From: Larix kaempferi
Lineage: Eukaryota; Streptophyta; Pinopsida; Pinales; Pinaceae
Length of the DNA stretch: 64,000 nt
Assembly (NCBI GenBank): GCA_027924585.1
Contig: BSBM01000877.1
Span: 2,084,501 to 2,148,500, forward strand
Reading direction: 5' to 3'
The notes below the pieces were generated by a model, which saw nothing but the letters and a program-made list of their open reading frames with translations, was not told the origin of the DNA and ran no database searches. Numbering within the stretch: position 1 is the first letter of the stretch; each line of letters starts with the position of its first letter. A program made the translations under genes and the position numbers. Positions 23,101-33,672 of the stretch are shown one piece after another.

Positions 23101-24567
23101 ATAATTGATTACATATTATATCAATTTTAGATGCTATGATCAAGCTTCACATTATTACAAATTTCTGTAATTAGAATAAGTATTCTTTCTCTAACAATGT
23201 GCATGGATGCTATGAGAAGGTCTGATTGTTGTGGCCCTGGATTTTGGGTGACAGGTAAATTTTCACCTTCTAGTAATTGTCGGGGCTATTTTTTGTACTT
23301 GTCTGGATCTGCATTTTGCTATCGGCATTGCTAATTTAGCCCCTAATATAAGCATACTATACCATACAAACCCTCAACTTTTTATCTACACTTCAGAGAA
23401 AGCACTGTATTCTATAGTAGATGTGATGTCAAACGAGACTAAGAATTGAAAATATAGGCAACATTATTTTACATTATCCTAAGATTCTTAGATGGGACCC
23501 AAGCAAATCCATGGCAGCCACTCTAAATCTTGCTGGTGTTGGTTTGGATCAAAAGGAGATGATAGAGATGGATTTGGGTCAGCCTCACTATTTGCATGTG
23601 AGAACTTGATCAAATTGATTGAATATGTAAATTGCAGCGGGCTTGAGATGCATTGAGTTTTTGTGTTTATCAGAGAACTTCTAAAAAGTACAATGCCCAT
23701 GACTAAGCTTCTTCAGAAAAAATCAGAATATCCTTTCTGCACAATCAGCACTTGTCCATAGAAGAGATGATCTAGTTGTCGGTGATTCTAAGCTCAAGCA
23801 TGCATTAGGCACCCAAGAAATAAGTATCAGTGGAATTTTACAAGAGCCAATTTAGAGGCACAAGATAAACTTTTTTGTTGAAATTAGACTTATTAAACTA
23901 CCTTGAATAGATGATCAAATTTGACAGAGAGATTTGTTGTGGAAGCAATAATGTCTTTTAAGGCTTGGTTTTCCCTTCAATGTTGTTTGTCACATGGTGA
24001 GGAGAGAACCAAGATTAATGAATAAAAGTACAGATTTGATCCAAAAGAAATTTGATTTTCTTTGTAGTACTACATTTGACCCACTGTAGGTTCTTCCAAC
24101 ATTTCCACACTATTTCTTTTATCATCTTGAGGCTAGGATCAAACCAAGATACAAAATATATGTATGGATTAAGGAAAACAATTTACTAAAGAAAGAATGT
24201 TCTTTCTATGGCACAATTGAACCATCAAAGGATAGATTTGTACAAAAATTTGTTAACTACTACTCTAAAGGGAGCAAGCTCCGATACTGCTAGCACAGTT
24301 AGCTTTTCAACTACTCAAATTCCTTGATGAGAATGTGCTACCTTCACAAAGATACTTCACACGGATGCCAATGGAAGGCATTTTGGCAACTCTATCTTCA
24401 TGAATTCTCAAAGTGGCCATAGAAATCTTCTTTCCAGTGTTATTGTATGACTTCCATGAAAGCTTAACCAATGAATCAATGAAATCATAATGAGTTTCGA
24501 AACCATAATGATGGAGTCCCAGCTAGCTATCACAAGACCTGCTTGATTGCAGAAGAATCCTTGCTAT
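20136..24567. other. Noncoding interior of hAT element
   Basis: There is a C-rich run at 20760-20772. Several short ORFs of fewer than 90 codons (for example 21381-21602 and 21891-22148) show no recognisable domain and no consistent splice pattern. The source sites of the filler patch lie at 22341-22372 and 22523-22545. I see no gene here. Confidence 0.5.
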
Positions 24568-24864
24568 ACTGCTTGTTGTTCTTCTATTGTCCATGTTGTC
24601 ATTTTTCTACCAATGATAATGCTACCTATCGGCACTGCTACGGTCATGTTGCTACTTACACACACGTTTCAAGATAGTCCCTACTAGTGCACCTATTGAC
24701 CAAGCTTTAGAAAATATATCGTTCTTCTATTGTCTATGATGTCATTTTTCTGCCAATGATAGTGCTACCTATCGGCATTGCTACGGCCATGCTGCTACTT
24801 ACACACCCATTTCAACAGAGTCCCTACCAGTGCACATGTTGAGTAAGCTTTGGAAAATATGAAT
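24568..24864. repeat. Two tandem copies of a 150-bp unit
   Basis: The unit beginning TTCTTCTATTGTC (near 24572) recurs at about 24722 with the same internal phrases, GCTACCTATCGGCA and CTGCTACTTACACAC, and the same end, AAGCTTT-GAAAATAT. Substitutions are scattered. No coding potential is seen. Confidence 0.75.
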
Positions 24865-27600
24865 TCTCAAAAACAATTATGCACAAGCTATGGGTCTTGT
24901 GCAGCCTTACCAAAATCTCACTTGAACTTCGGTTATGAGTTTCATGATCCAATGGATTTGTGGATGGAGACAATTTTTCAAGGGGTTGATAATGTTGAAG
25001 CTTTTGGCATGCAATCAATTTTCCATTGTAAGTATGAATTGACAATGAAATTTTTGCTACAAATATTATGTACTTTTAGAGGCTGCATTCAAGACAATCA
25101 TTCTATCAGACAATTTTTTTGTATGCTTGCATTGGAAATGGAGTTATATTTGATAAAGAAAATTTTAAATGGTTGAAGTAGGAATGTACATAAATAAGCT
25201 CGATGCTCTAGCATTTTTTTTCACTTGGTTTGGTTTGCAATAGATTGATAATAAGAATCCATATCCTAATGGAGAAGCCACTGTTGTAGTTTATCTTTAG
25301 GTTGCATATCAGTTTGGTTTTCAGTTTGAAGAGAGTGGTTTGTTTTTAGTGACCAGAGCATATTTGTAAGTTGCAGGCTTCAAAGAAAAGTTGGATGAAG
25401 GCACTAGGTCTACGATTCTTAGCTCCTTGCAGAGAGGAATCCATCCCAAATTGGAGCCAATGTTAGCACTGAAATTGTCTAGGTCAAAATTTTGAACCTT
25501 TCATCAGGTTTGCATCAATGTCGCTAATTTTCTTTTCCAAGCCTCAAATATTTGTGTCAAAGTTTGTCAAATCCCATCACTGCCAAAGGTTACCATGGCA
25601 AGTGTCATGATGTCTATGTCTTTCATAAAAGAAAATCTGGCTTATTTTTCCCTCTCTCTATTTGAAATATCAAAAGTTGCCCTTGTTAAGCCTTACCTAA
25701 TATTACTTAAATTAAAATAAATATTATTTTATTTTAAATATAAAATATCTTTTGAAAGACTATTATTATGATTTTATATTTAATATAAAAACAAGTGAGT
25801 GGGGTTCTTTAACCAAACCTAAAATCCAAAGTATAAATTTATGAGTCAAACAAAGGTATGGCAAACCAAAAATATATGGCTTCGACAACATCCTTCACAG
25901 TTTAGTTATGTCTCCACAAGTCGAATCAAGCATGCCACTCTATATGTTAAGCCAAGAATCAAGTCAAGTTTCAAGACCATCCACAAGAGCACCATGGGAT
26001 CCCACAACCCAAACCATTGCGCTACGCGTCGAATAGGTTTTGAAATGCTTGTTCATATAAACATAAGAAAATATTTTTCCTCCATGGAGGTGGGATATGT
26101 CCCACTACCAAACAAAACAAAGTTGTGCTTATCTGTTGAAACTAGCGGTGCCGAATGCTCAAAATATACCACGGAGCAGATGTCAATAAAATAATAGCCA
26201 TGATACACCAGTCAATACTAGCAAGCAAAAATTCAGAGGGTTGTGCGAATTGCAAAAAATTAACACCATAGGTGTTGGTTTTGAGATCATTTCATAAATT
26301 ATGGTCCAAGAAATATATTAAAATAACAGTGACTATTGTTCATTGTCTTGCAATGATGACAATCAATCAATAGTATGCTTAGATCTGGTGGATGTCTGTG
26401 GAAGAGTAGTTTTATTTTCCAATGGAATATTTTTTCATTGATGTATATATGATAATATTTTATGATGCTCTTACAGGAAGAGCAGGTTCAGTTCTTCAAG
26501 GAGCTCCGATTCTATCAGTATTGAAATTTTTGTAAGATAATTTAAAGTTTTAGCTTCTCCAGAGAACTCAGTAATATTAAAGACATATCTGCTGATAGCA
26601 ATGGTGGAAATTATTAAGGCGGTGCTATGTTAACCTTTGGATAAGTTAACATAAATTGTTACTTTTGTGGAAATGTTGCATCAAGAAGTTGGTTTGCAGA
26701 ACCTATTGTTTGCAAAGGCACCCATGAAGACAAAGAAAATGAAGAAATAAAGGAATTCTCAGGGTATTTATGGATATGCAAGCATGTGGTATTTGGAGCT
26801 TGTTACACTGAGAATTTAAATACTTTCTATACACAAATGATTAGAATATGGAGAAGTTGAAACAGGACGAGCTGCTAGCAACCAAAGATTGCAAGATTCT
26901 ACAAGGTATCACAAGGTATACATTTTTTATGGCTTATCACAGAACATGCCTTTGTTTGCTCTATAGGCTATTGATGCTATTAATGTACATCTGTAAGAAT
27001 GGAATCTGACCTAAAAAGTAACTTCTTTAGCTTGAAAAAACAAAGCAATGTTTTACTGTGAGTGCAATGGAAAAGTTGTAGCATATCTTTGAGATTTCTT
27101 CTTTCCCATTCCCTTCTTTTACTGTTGATGCTATTGAAATACATCTACAAGAAAAAAAACTTCAAGGTATTCCTGCAACTGAAAATAATATGGACTAATG
27201 TCTTAATGGAGTGTCTATGCAAAAGCTATTAAATAAAAGATGGATACGCAGTGATTGAGAAGGGCGAGTTATAATAAAAGATTTCGAAGTCTGACAGCAT
27301 TAAGAATTTGGGGATTAAACTCACAGTGTAATCATGGATCGAAATGAAACACGCAGGGTCTAAGATGGCAACTAAAATTGAATTGTAGAGATTTCACATT
27401 GTCACATACCTTTGAATGCTCGAAACCCTTCTGAAATGTACAGCCAAAGCAGTTTGCAAACCTCCAGATACATGCTACAAACTGGTAACACGATTCTTTG
27501 AAACAAACAGTAAAAATGAGCCTCGTATGGGTGAAAATCAAGAATTTTACCAACGTGATTCATCCTTGATTCAGCATGGGCGATGCTAGGGGTTTTATTG
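24865..27600. other. Noncoding interior of hAT element
   Basis: The open stretches of 117 codons at 25841-26194 (+) and 108 codons at 24850-25176 (+) have no recognisable family and lie in AT-rich DNA. I treat them as chance ORFs or old gene debris. Confidence 0.4.
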
Positions 27601-27619
27601 GCACTCTAGCAGCCAAATC

Positions 27620-28090
27620 GTGGGCGAATTGGACTCCAAAACCGTTATTTCCTCAAATTGAGGGTGAACCATAGCTCCAAAAAAACCCATGCTAGAAATT
27701 GAGGGTGAACCATAGCTCCAAAAAAACCCATGCTAGAAATTGAGGGCGAACAATAGCTCCAAAAACCGCCATGCCAGAAATCACGGGCGAATGAATTTAC
27801 AGGAAACAACATCCCTAAAAATAAGGGGCGACTGGTGCATCCAAGGAAAAATCAAGGAAAATAAACTGGCGAAAATCAATTTTCCCCTATTTCTTCCACA
27901 AAAATCGCGGGCGACTGGTTTCTCCTATAAATTCCTGCTAAATACGATTTTGGCTATATAGTTTTTGAATATTTACAAAACAATAAATAGTGGGCTATTA
28001 AAATTAATTCTCAAAAACCTCTTTTACATAAAAATTCGCCCTAAAAAAAATTGGAAACCTTCTAAATTCGCCATTGGGCTAAATTTCGCC
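27620..28090. repeat. hAT right subterminal repeat array
   Basis: The motif GGGCGA or GGCGAA occurs at about 27622, 27743, 27783, 27825, 27868 and 27908. It then occurs in the opposite orientation as TTCGCC at about 28036, 28068 and 28085. The outermost copies are the inverse of the left-end motif, as expected for transposase-binding subterminal repeats. Within the array, a 40-46-bp unit containing GAACCATAGCTCCAAAAA is repeated three times (27655-27775). Confidence 0.75.
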
Positions 28091-28106
28091 CCTAAAATCA
28101 TCCTTG
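28091..28106 (-). repeat. hAT right terminal inverted repeat
   Basis: Read inward on the minus strand it is CAAGGATGATTTTAGG, 14 of 16 identical to the left terminus. Confidence 0.9.
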
Positions 28107-28114
28107 TCCCATAC
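28107..28114. repeat. 8-bp target site duplication (right) of hAT element
   Basis: TCCCATAC, identical to 10473-10480. Confidence 0.93.
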
Positions 28115-29220
28115 TGAAGCAGCACCCCAAAGTGCTCTTCCGATCAATGGCACTGCCTGCCCAATCTAAATCAACATAACCCTCGAGGTTAAACTTTTGA
28201 TTCGCATCATACTTGAGCCCATAATCAACCGTACCCTTCAGGTACCTCAGAATATGCTTTACAGCAACCAGGTGAACACCTCTGGGATCCATCAGGAACT
28301 GGATCAATGTGTTCACTACAAATCAAATATATGGTCTCATGTTCGTCAGGTACATCAAGGACCCAATCATCTGACGAGACATCGTGGCATCAACCGGCTC
28401 AGATGAAGCATCACACAGAAGCTTCAGGTTTGATGCCATAGGTGTGGCCATGGCCTTGCAGTCCATCACCTCGAACCTCTTCAGGATCTCTACTGCATAC
28501 TTCCCCTGTCCAAGGAAGATTCCATCTGCACTCTGCCACACCTCCATACCAAGAAAGTAGTGGATCATACACAAGTCCTTCATCTCAAACTCAGCAGCAA
28601 GCTTCCTCTTTGTGTCAACAATCAATCTATCCTCACCTGTTACAAACAAGACATCCACATACAATAGTAGTATCACTGGATTGCCTTCCTCAACCTTGCA
28701 GTAAAGGTTGGAATCCACTTTACTCTTAGTAAAGCCCAAACTGGATAGGAATTTGTCTATCCTGCCGTACCAGGTCTTGGGTGCCAGTTTCAAACCATAC
28801 AAGGCTTTCTTCAATTTGCACACATGAGTCTCTCTGTCATGTGTCTCAAACCCGAGTAGTTGCTCCACATACACTTCCTCTTCAACTACACCAATCAAGA
28901 AAGATGTCTTGACATCCATCTGGTGTACCTTGCATTTCATCACTTGCAGCCAGAGCAAGTACTGATCTAATGGAAGTGTATTTGGCCACAGGAGCAAAAG
29001 TCTCTTCATAATTAATCCCTTCTTTCTGGGAGAAGCCACGAGCTACCAATCTCGCTTTGTAATTCTCTATGCTACCAACTGCAACATGCTTGATCTTATA
29101 GATCCACTTGGAAGTCACAACAAACTTCCCATCTAGTCTTGGGACCACATCCCAAACATCTTTCTTCACGATCGACGGATCATGGTATTCTTCCATTACT
29201 TCATCCCGGATCTTGGGAAC
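28115..29220 (-). pseudogene. Copia reverse transcriptase, disabled
   Basis: On the minus strand the copia RT order is clear: [47 protein letters not shown]. After a one-base frame change near 28950 it continues with [19 protein letters not shown], then ILLLYVDVLFVTGED, YFLGMEV, ILKRFEV and the start of RNase H with ILRYLKGT and DLDWAG. The catalytic box that should be YVDD reads YVDV (near 28655), so the second metal-binding Asp is lost. A TGA follows NMRPYI (near 28320), where the family has Cys. The frame runs out at the hAT boundary. With a frameshift, a stop and a lost active-site residue it cannot be active. Confidence 0.9.
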
Positions 29221-29290
29221 TTAAATATCATCAATAGATAGCTTTGTTGCTGGAACAAATGTTGTAGTCCTTCTTTTGTAAGTGATGGTA

Positions 29291-32200
29291 TATGATCTTT
29301 CCTACAAGGCAAGTTAAATTGCATGATTAGAAACATCTCATAGTTTTCAGAATAAATTCTTACACATAAAGAAATATGTCATACAGTCATGCAATTATTT
29401 TAGCCAATGCTTCAATACAACATTTATTCATATCCCGTAACTTTCTAGATGCCTTCCAATCTCTACCAGAACATTGTTAAGAGTGTGCACAACTCCCAAC
29501 ATGTCAGCAATACAACATTTATTCATATCCCGTAACTTTCTTGTGTCATTACTCAACTCAAAAAACACATTGTTAGTGTTTTGTCCATAACTCTTCAGTT
29601 TCTCAACCATTTTGAAAAAAATTGTATGGTTCACTAAAGGACACCGACCTCTACGTGCTATAAAAAAATGGTTTCAAAATAGTTGCATTAAGACCTTCAA
29701 AGTCTGCACCCACAATTGGAATACTGTTTTCGAGGTTCGATCAATTAGATAATTAAAGAATTTTTTTTTTTTTTTTTGGGGGGGGGGAGGGAAATAGCGA
29801 TGCACTAGTAATACGTGTTCTCTATATTTATACCAGTTTTCGTAAGTTGATTCCATCGTTTATGCACTCAAAGGCTACACCCACAAAAACATATACCTTA
29901 TAATTTCTCCAAAAAATAAAAAGTTCTTGTTACAAATAATCAAACTTAGGATAGTTAAGAATATTTTCAATAGAAACAAATTATATATTCGGAAACGTCA
30001 TTTAATTACCTACGTTTCATCTTTTTTACTCATCGCAATATTCATTGTGTATATGTTTCAAAAAATCCATGTAAGTTGATGGATGTCTGCTTTTTCAATT
30101 TTCTATTGCATCTAACATGTCAAAAGAGACCCTCATCAGCTTGCACACACCCTACCCAAATCTACAATTCCTTTCTTGATGAGAAGTAACTCAAAATACA
30201 TTTGGTACTCATAATGTCAGATAATGACCCATTTCATCACTTTCATTATTAACTATAATAGTTTTCAACTTTCCCAGAGATCTACGAGTTCCCATTTGTC
30301 TACAATAAAGATACAAAGGAATTATAGAAAAAAGAATATGAACAAATTCAATTCAACAACATTGCAAACCATTTTATCATGACATTCTAAAATGACATTA
30401 CCCCATTAATATCTCAAAATTAAAAGAGAATCATGGCCAATTTAAAATTTGATTGATAATCATTGGTTTACCCTAGGCCCTAATCTCCAAGAAAAGAACA
30501 TTTTGTTTGTTTCCTATTTACCTTAGGAACAATCTTTAGGTTGAGAACATTTTTTTTGTTTCCTAGTTACCCTAGGAAAAATCCCCTCGGAATAAGAAGG
30601 ACCCAACTTTTAAAGGAAACTTGGACCTCCAACTATTTATATGTTGTATGGAAGAGAATAACACAAAAGTAGCCACAAATTTCATATGATTTCATGGACT
30701 CAAAAAAAGAAATCACTTTTTACTAATGGTGATACATTTTTTACCAATTCCTTTATTCAATGAGTGAAGGAGTGACTAAATGATGGATGACTAAGTGGTT
30801 CATGGTGATACATTTTTGACCAATTCCTTTATTCAATGAGTGAAGGAGTGACTAAATGATGGATGACTAAGTGGTTCATGGGTTGTCGGGTGGTCGAAAT
30901 TTTTTGTCATCCTCTGTGAATTTAATTAAAAAAGGGAGAAATCATGATGCCATAAGATGTTAGGGTATGGGAAATATACAAAATATATCACCTCTTCTTA
31001 AGATATTTGAAACCGTTATCATGTCCATGTGGCTAAAACAAAAGGTATATATCTTTGATGGTGGGAGAAACAAAATACACAATACAAAATAGAGTACATT
31101 TCCTCTTTCCTTCATATTGGAATAAACTCCATGCTAGTTTAGTGACAACTTCAGCAGTAAAAAAGCATAGATATAAATTTCAATTCCCTTCCATAGTACC
31201 TCCTCTGATGTGAGAAGTCTCTAAAATTATTTACCTTTATGGTTCACTAGCTTCATGAAGAGTTCAAACATGATTATGTATGTGTATACCACTCTATTAT
31301 TGAAAATAACTTAAAACAAGCCAAAACACACACACACACATACAGAGAGAGGGGAGGGTTCAATTGAGTCTATCCCGAGTTGTATCCTCCCCGGCAAGGT
31401 GTTGTTCCCCTAAGTGATAGGTTGAACTCATTATGAGAATAGTGTTGTAATGGATTTGAGGGATTTCGTTGATTGGCCATGTGCTCCGAAGAATCTAAGG
31501 TTTACCCTATGACATGGAAATTAGTTTTAGGGTTTAAGGTTTACTTTCAAACTTCATATTTCCAGTAATGTATAAAAATGAAAGGACACAAACAAAAGGG
31601 AGAATCCAAGGGTTGAGTAATTTCCCATCTCTTAAAAGGATAGGTAATCGCCATAAATTGATTTCCTTTTCTTCTTAATAGCATGTTCAAATCCTGAAAT
31701 ACATGGATAAATGCATATGAAATGAGAGAAAACAAAAATGTAGAAATATTACATATATAAAATAGATTTTTATGTGGATTTATTGTCATCATAGGCTACA
31801 AAGTTGAAATTCACTTTTCCTTCTTGACTACTTTAATCCAGTCCTCCTTTGAATCCTAAACTGGTGTCACTAGTTCTTATTTCTTTCATTTTCCCTTACA
31901 TTGTTCACTTTTGATTTTTCCCTAATGGATTTGAGAGGTGTTCAAGTTATCCTCTTTTTCTTATTTGTCCTCAACCTGGTCAACCAAACTCACCCATGTC
32001 TAGGTGATGTATAGGGGATACTCTACCTTTTCCTAAATGGGAAAGTCTGTGACCTTTGTGAGTTGGAGAGATTTTTGGGAGGATGTTTGGGGTCCTTGAT
32101 GATCAATTGATGCACCTCCATTTCTTCATCCCATCAAGTGGGTTGTGATTCAAATTCTTTTTGTTTTCCATACTTTTGAGACTTTATTGCATTGGGTATA

Positions 32201-32890
32201 AATGTGTGATGTTTCATAGCATTCCCTGCGCCTAAAAGTGACTTGTTCATAGTTCATGTTTTGGGTCCAAGTATAGTCCTTAGCATCAAAATTGATGTCT
32301 TTTAGAAAGTCCTTTTTGAATTCCATGTCTACACATATGGGTGCATATGTGGTGATACGTTCTAGTGTTCCTTCTCCTCACTTATGAAATGAAATTTTCC
32401 TAAATCATTTTGAATATCACATAATGAATAATATCCCCATAAATGATTAGGGATCTTAGACAATATTACCAAGATATGCTCGAGGGAGGAAGAGGGATGG
32501 AACGTTGGAGTCTACGGTTCCATGGAAAGACCAAATCTTCTTGAAAACCAAACTAAAGTTCAAGATTTGATCTTTATCATTGGATTCATTAAATTTTATT
32601 ATGAAGAATACCTTCAAACAAGGGTAAATATATGATTCTTCCTTGATTTCTAGCTTCCAAGTGCAAGAGAACCAATGTTGAATATATGCAAGCTTTAACC
32701 AAAGGCCCTTGAATGTGTAAATTAGTCAATTTTCTTTGTATAATGTTGACTTCTTTGTTGCATAAATATTTTGACTTCTATGTTGACTAAATATATGTAA
32801 TGCCTATAAATCAAATTCTTGCTTGGAACTTAATATTTTGATAAATCCAATAATAAAAGTGAAAATGATCAACATTTGCGTTTTGTTTTG
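29291..32890. other. Intergenic AT-rich DNA
   Basis: No gene recognised. It contains a homopolymer junction of 17 T then 10 G at 29761-29787, a 76-bp tandem duplication (30727-30881) and a CA/GA microsatellite (about 31327-31352). Short ORFs here lack any domain. Confidence 0.55.
30727..30881. repeat. 76-bp tandem duplication
   Basis: The unit beginning TGGTGATACATTTTT at 30727 is repeated at 30803, ending GACTAAGTGGTTCATGG. The two units differ at only a few bases. Confidence 0.85.
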
Positions 32891-33186
32891 TTGGAAATGT
32901 GAAAAAAAATGTTAGATTTACATATATTAGCTATGAAAATTGCATAATTTGGGTGTCATGGGGTATTTGAGGGTGCCAAATCTATTTATCGATTCAAAAA
33001 CACAATTTGAACACTTCGAAATTTGGAAAAATCCAAATTTGGAAGTGTTCAAATTGTGTTTTTCCAAATATCTAAGTGTTCAAATCCGATAAATAGATTT
33101 AGCACCCTCAAATACCCCATAGCACCCAAATTATACAATTTCCATTTGTAATATATGTTATTCTAAGATTTTTTACATATTTCCAA
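32891..33186. mobile_element. 296-bp foldback (MITE-like long hairpin)
   Basis: The left arm (32891 to about 33029) and right arm (about 33032-33186) are inverted copies over about 140 bases with few mismatches. Matching phrases include GGGGTATTTGAGGGTGC and AAATCTATTTATCG in the left arm and their complements in the right. Only a few bases separate the arms. This is the form of a foldback or MITE, or of a long hairpin transcript feeding small RNAs. No convincing target duplication was found. It lies about 320 bases upstream of the TATA box of the oxidase-like gene. Confidence 0.8.
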
Positions 33187-33280
33187 TCCAACTCGGAACA
33201 AAATATTTAATCCAACTCGGAACAAAATATTTAAGCTACACATAATAATACACATTTTTGATAATACACATTTTTGAGTA
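33186..33280. repeat. Short tandem duplications beside the foldback
   Basis: A 24-25-base unit with CCAACTCGGAACAAAATATT is present twice (33186-33235). A 15-16-base unit, AATACACATTTTTGA, is present twice (about 33247-33277). Confidence 0.8.
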
Positions 33281-33507
33281 AAATAAGACCTCTTGGAAAT
33301 GGTTAATTTGTTGCAATCAATAGTCAGATTTGACGTCAAAGACAGACATGAATTGGAGAGAGCAATTTTTAACATTACAACAATTTTATTGATATTTTTA
33401 TCAATAGCACCTGGTAATTGTCAATGAAAGGATTCCAATAACGCAGTTGTCATGAATCCATAGAGGCCTCCCACTGTACAAAGCCCTGCAATGATCTCCT
33501 TCGCCAT

Positions 33508-33515
33508 TATATAAG
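33508..33515 (+). promoter_or_regulatory. TATA box of oxidase-like gene
   Basis: TATATAAG, about 165 bases upstream of the likely start codon, in a stretch that turns less AT-rich. Confidence 0.55.
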
Positions 33516-33608
33516 CCCATCGTCCTCCTTTTCTCATTCCTCGGAGTGCATAGAGATTCATTCTTGCCTAAGACCAAATCTCTTTTTTTGGTTAAGCATT
33601 CATTAAAA

Positions 33609-33658
33609 ATGCAGAGATCTTAATGTTCAGGCCTCTTGTGAGCATGAAGGAGTTTTAG
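33609..33658 (+). promoter_or_regulatory. Two overlapping upstream ORFs
   Basis: In the presumed leader, an ATG at 33609 opens a four-codon frame (Met-Gln-Arg-Ser-stop). Its TAA overlaps a second ATG at 33623 that runs 11 codons to a TAG at 33656-33658. The first uORF has the same context, AAAATGCAGAGATCTTA, as the main start at 33673, so a start-codon region was duplicated. Confidence 0.5.
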
Positions 33659-33672
33659 TGGTAATCCATAAA

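Larger units (their letters stand above)
10481..28106. mobile_element. 17.6-kb hAT DNA transposon
   Basis: The element is defined by five independent signs. Its ends form an imperfect inverted repeat: CAGGGATGATTTTAAG at the left, and CAAGGATGATTTTAGG read inward from the right, 14 of 16 identical. The termini match the CA-G-G start common in hAT elements. It is flanked by a perfect 8-bp duplication, TCCCATAC. Both subterminal regions carry arrays of a GGCGA-type motif in inverted orientation. It encodes a hAT transposase at 12685-15315. It interrupts a copia ORF whose frame is continuous across the target site. At 17,626 bp it is several times longer than typical autonomous hAT elements of about 3-5 kb. 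The extra length holds a PPR gene fragment, SINE-like units, exon-like pieces and duplicated DNA. Confidence 0.92.
28107..29290 (-). mobile_element. Ty1/copia retrotransposon, reverse transcriptase portion
   Basis: This is the 5' half of the copia fragment split by the hAT element; it belongs with 7932-10480. Coding similarity fades at about 29220-29290 and neither integrase nor LTR is seen beyond, so the element is truncated or interrupted again. Confidence 0.85.
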
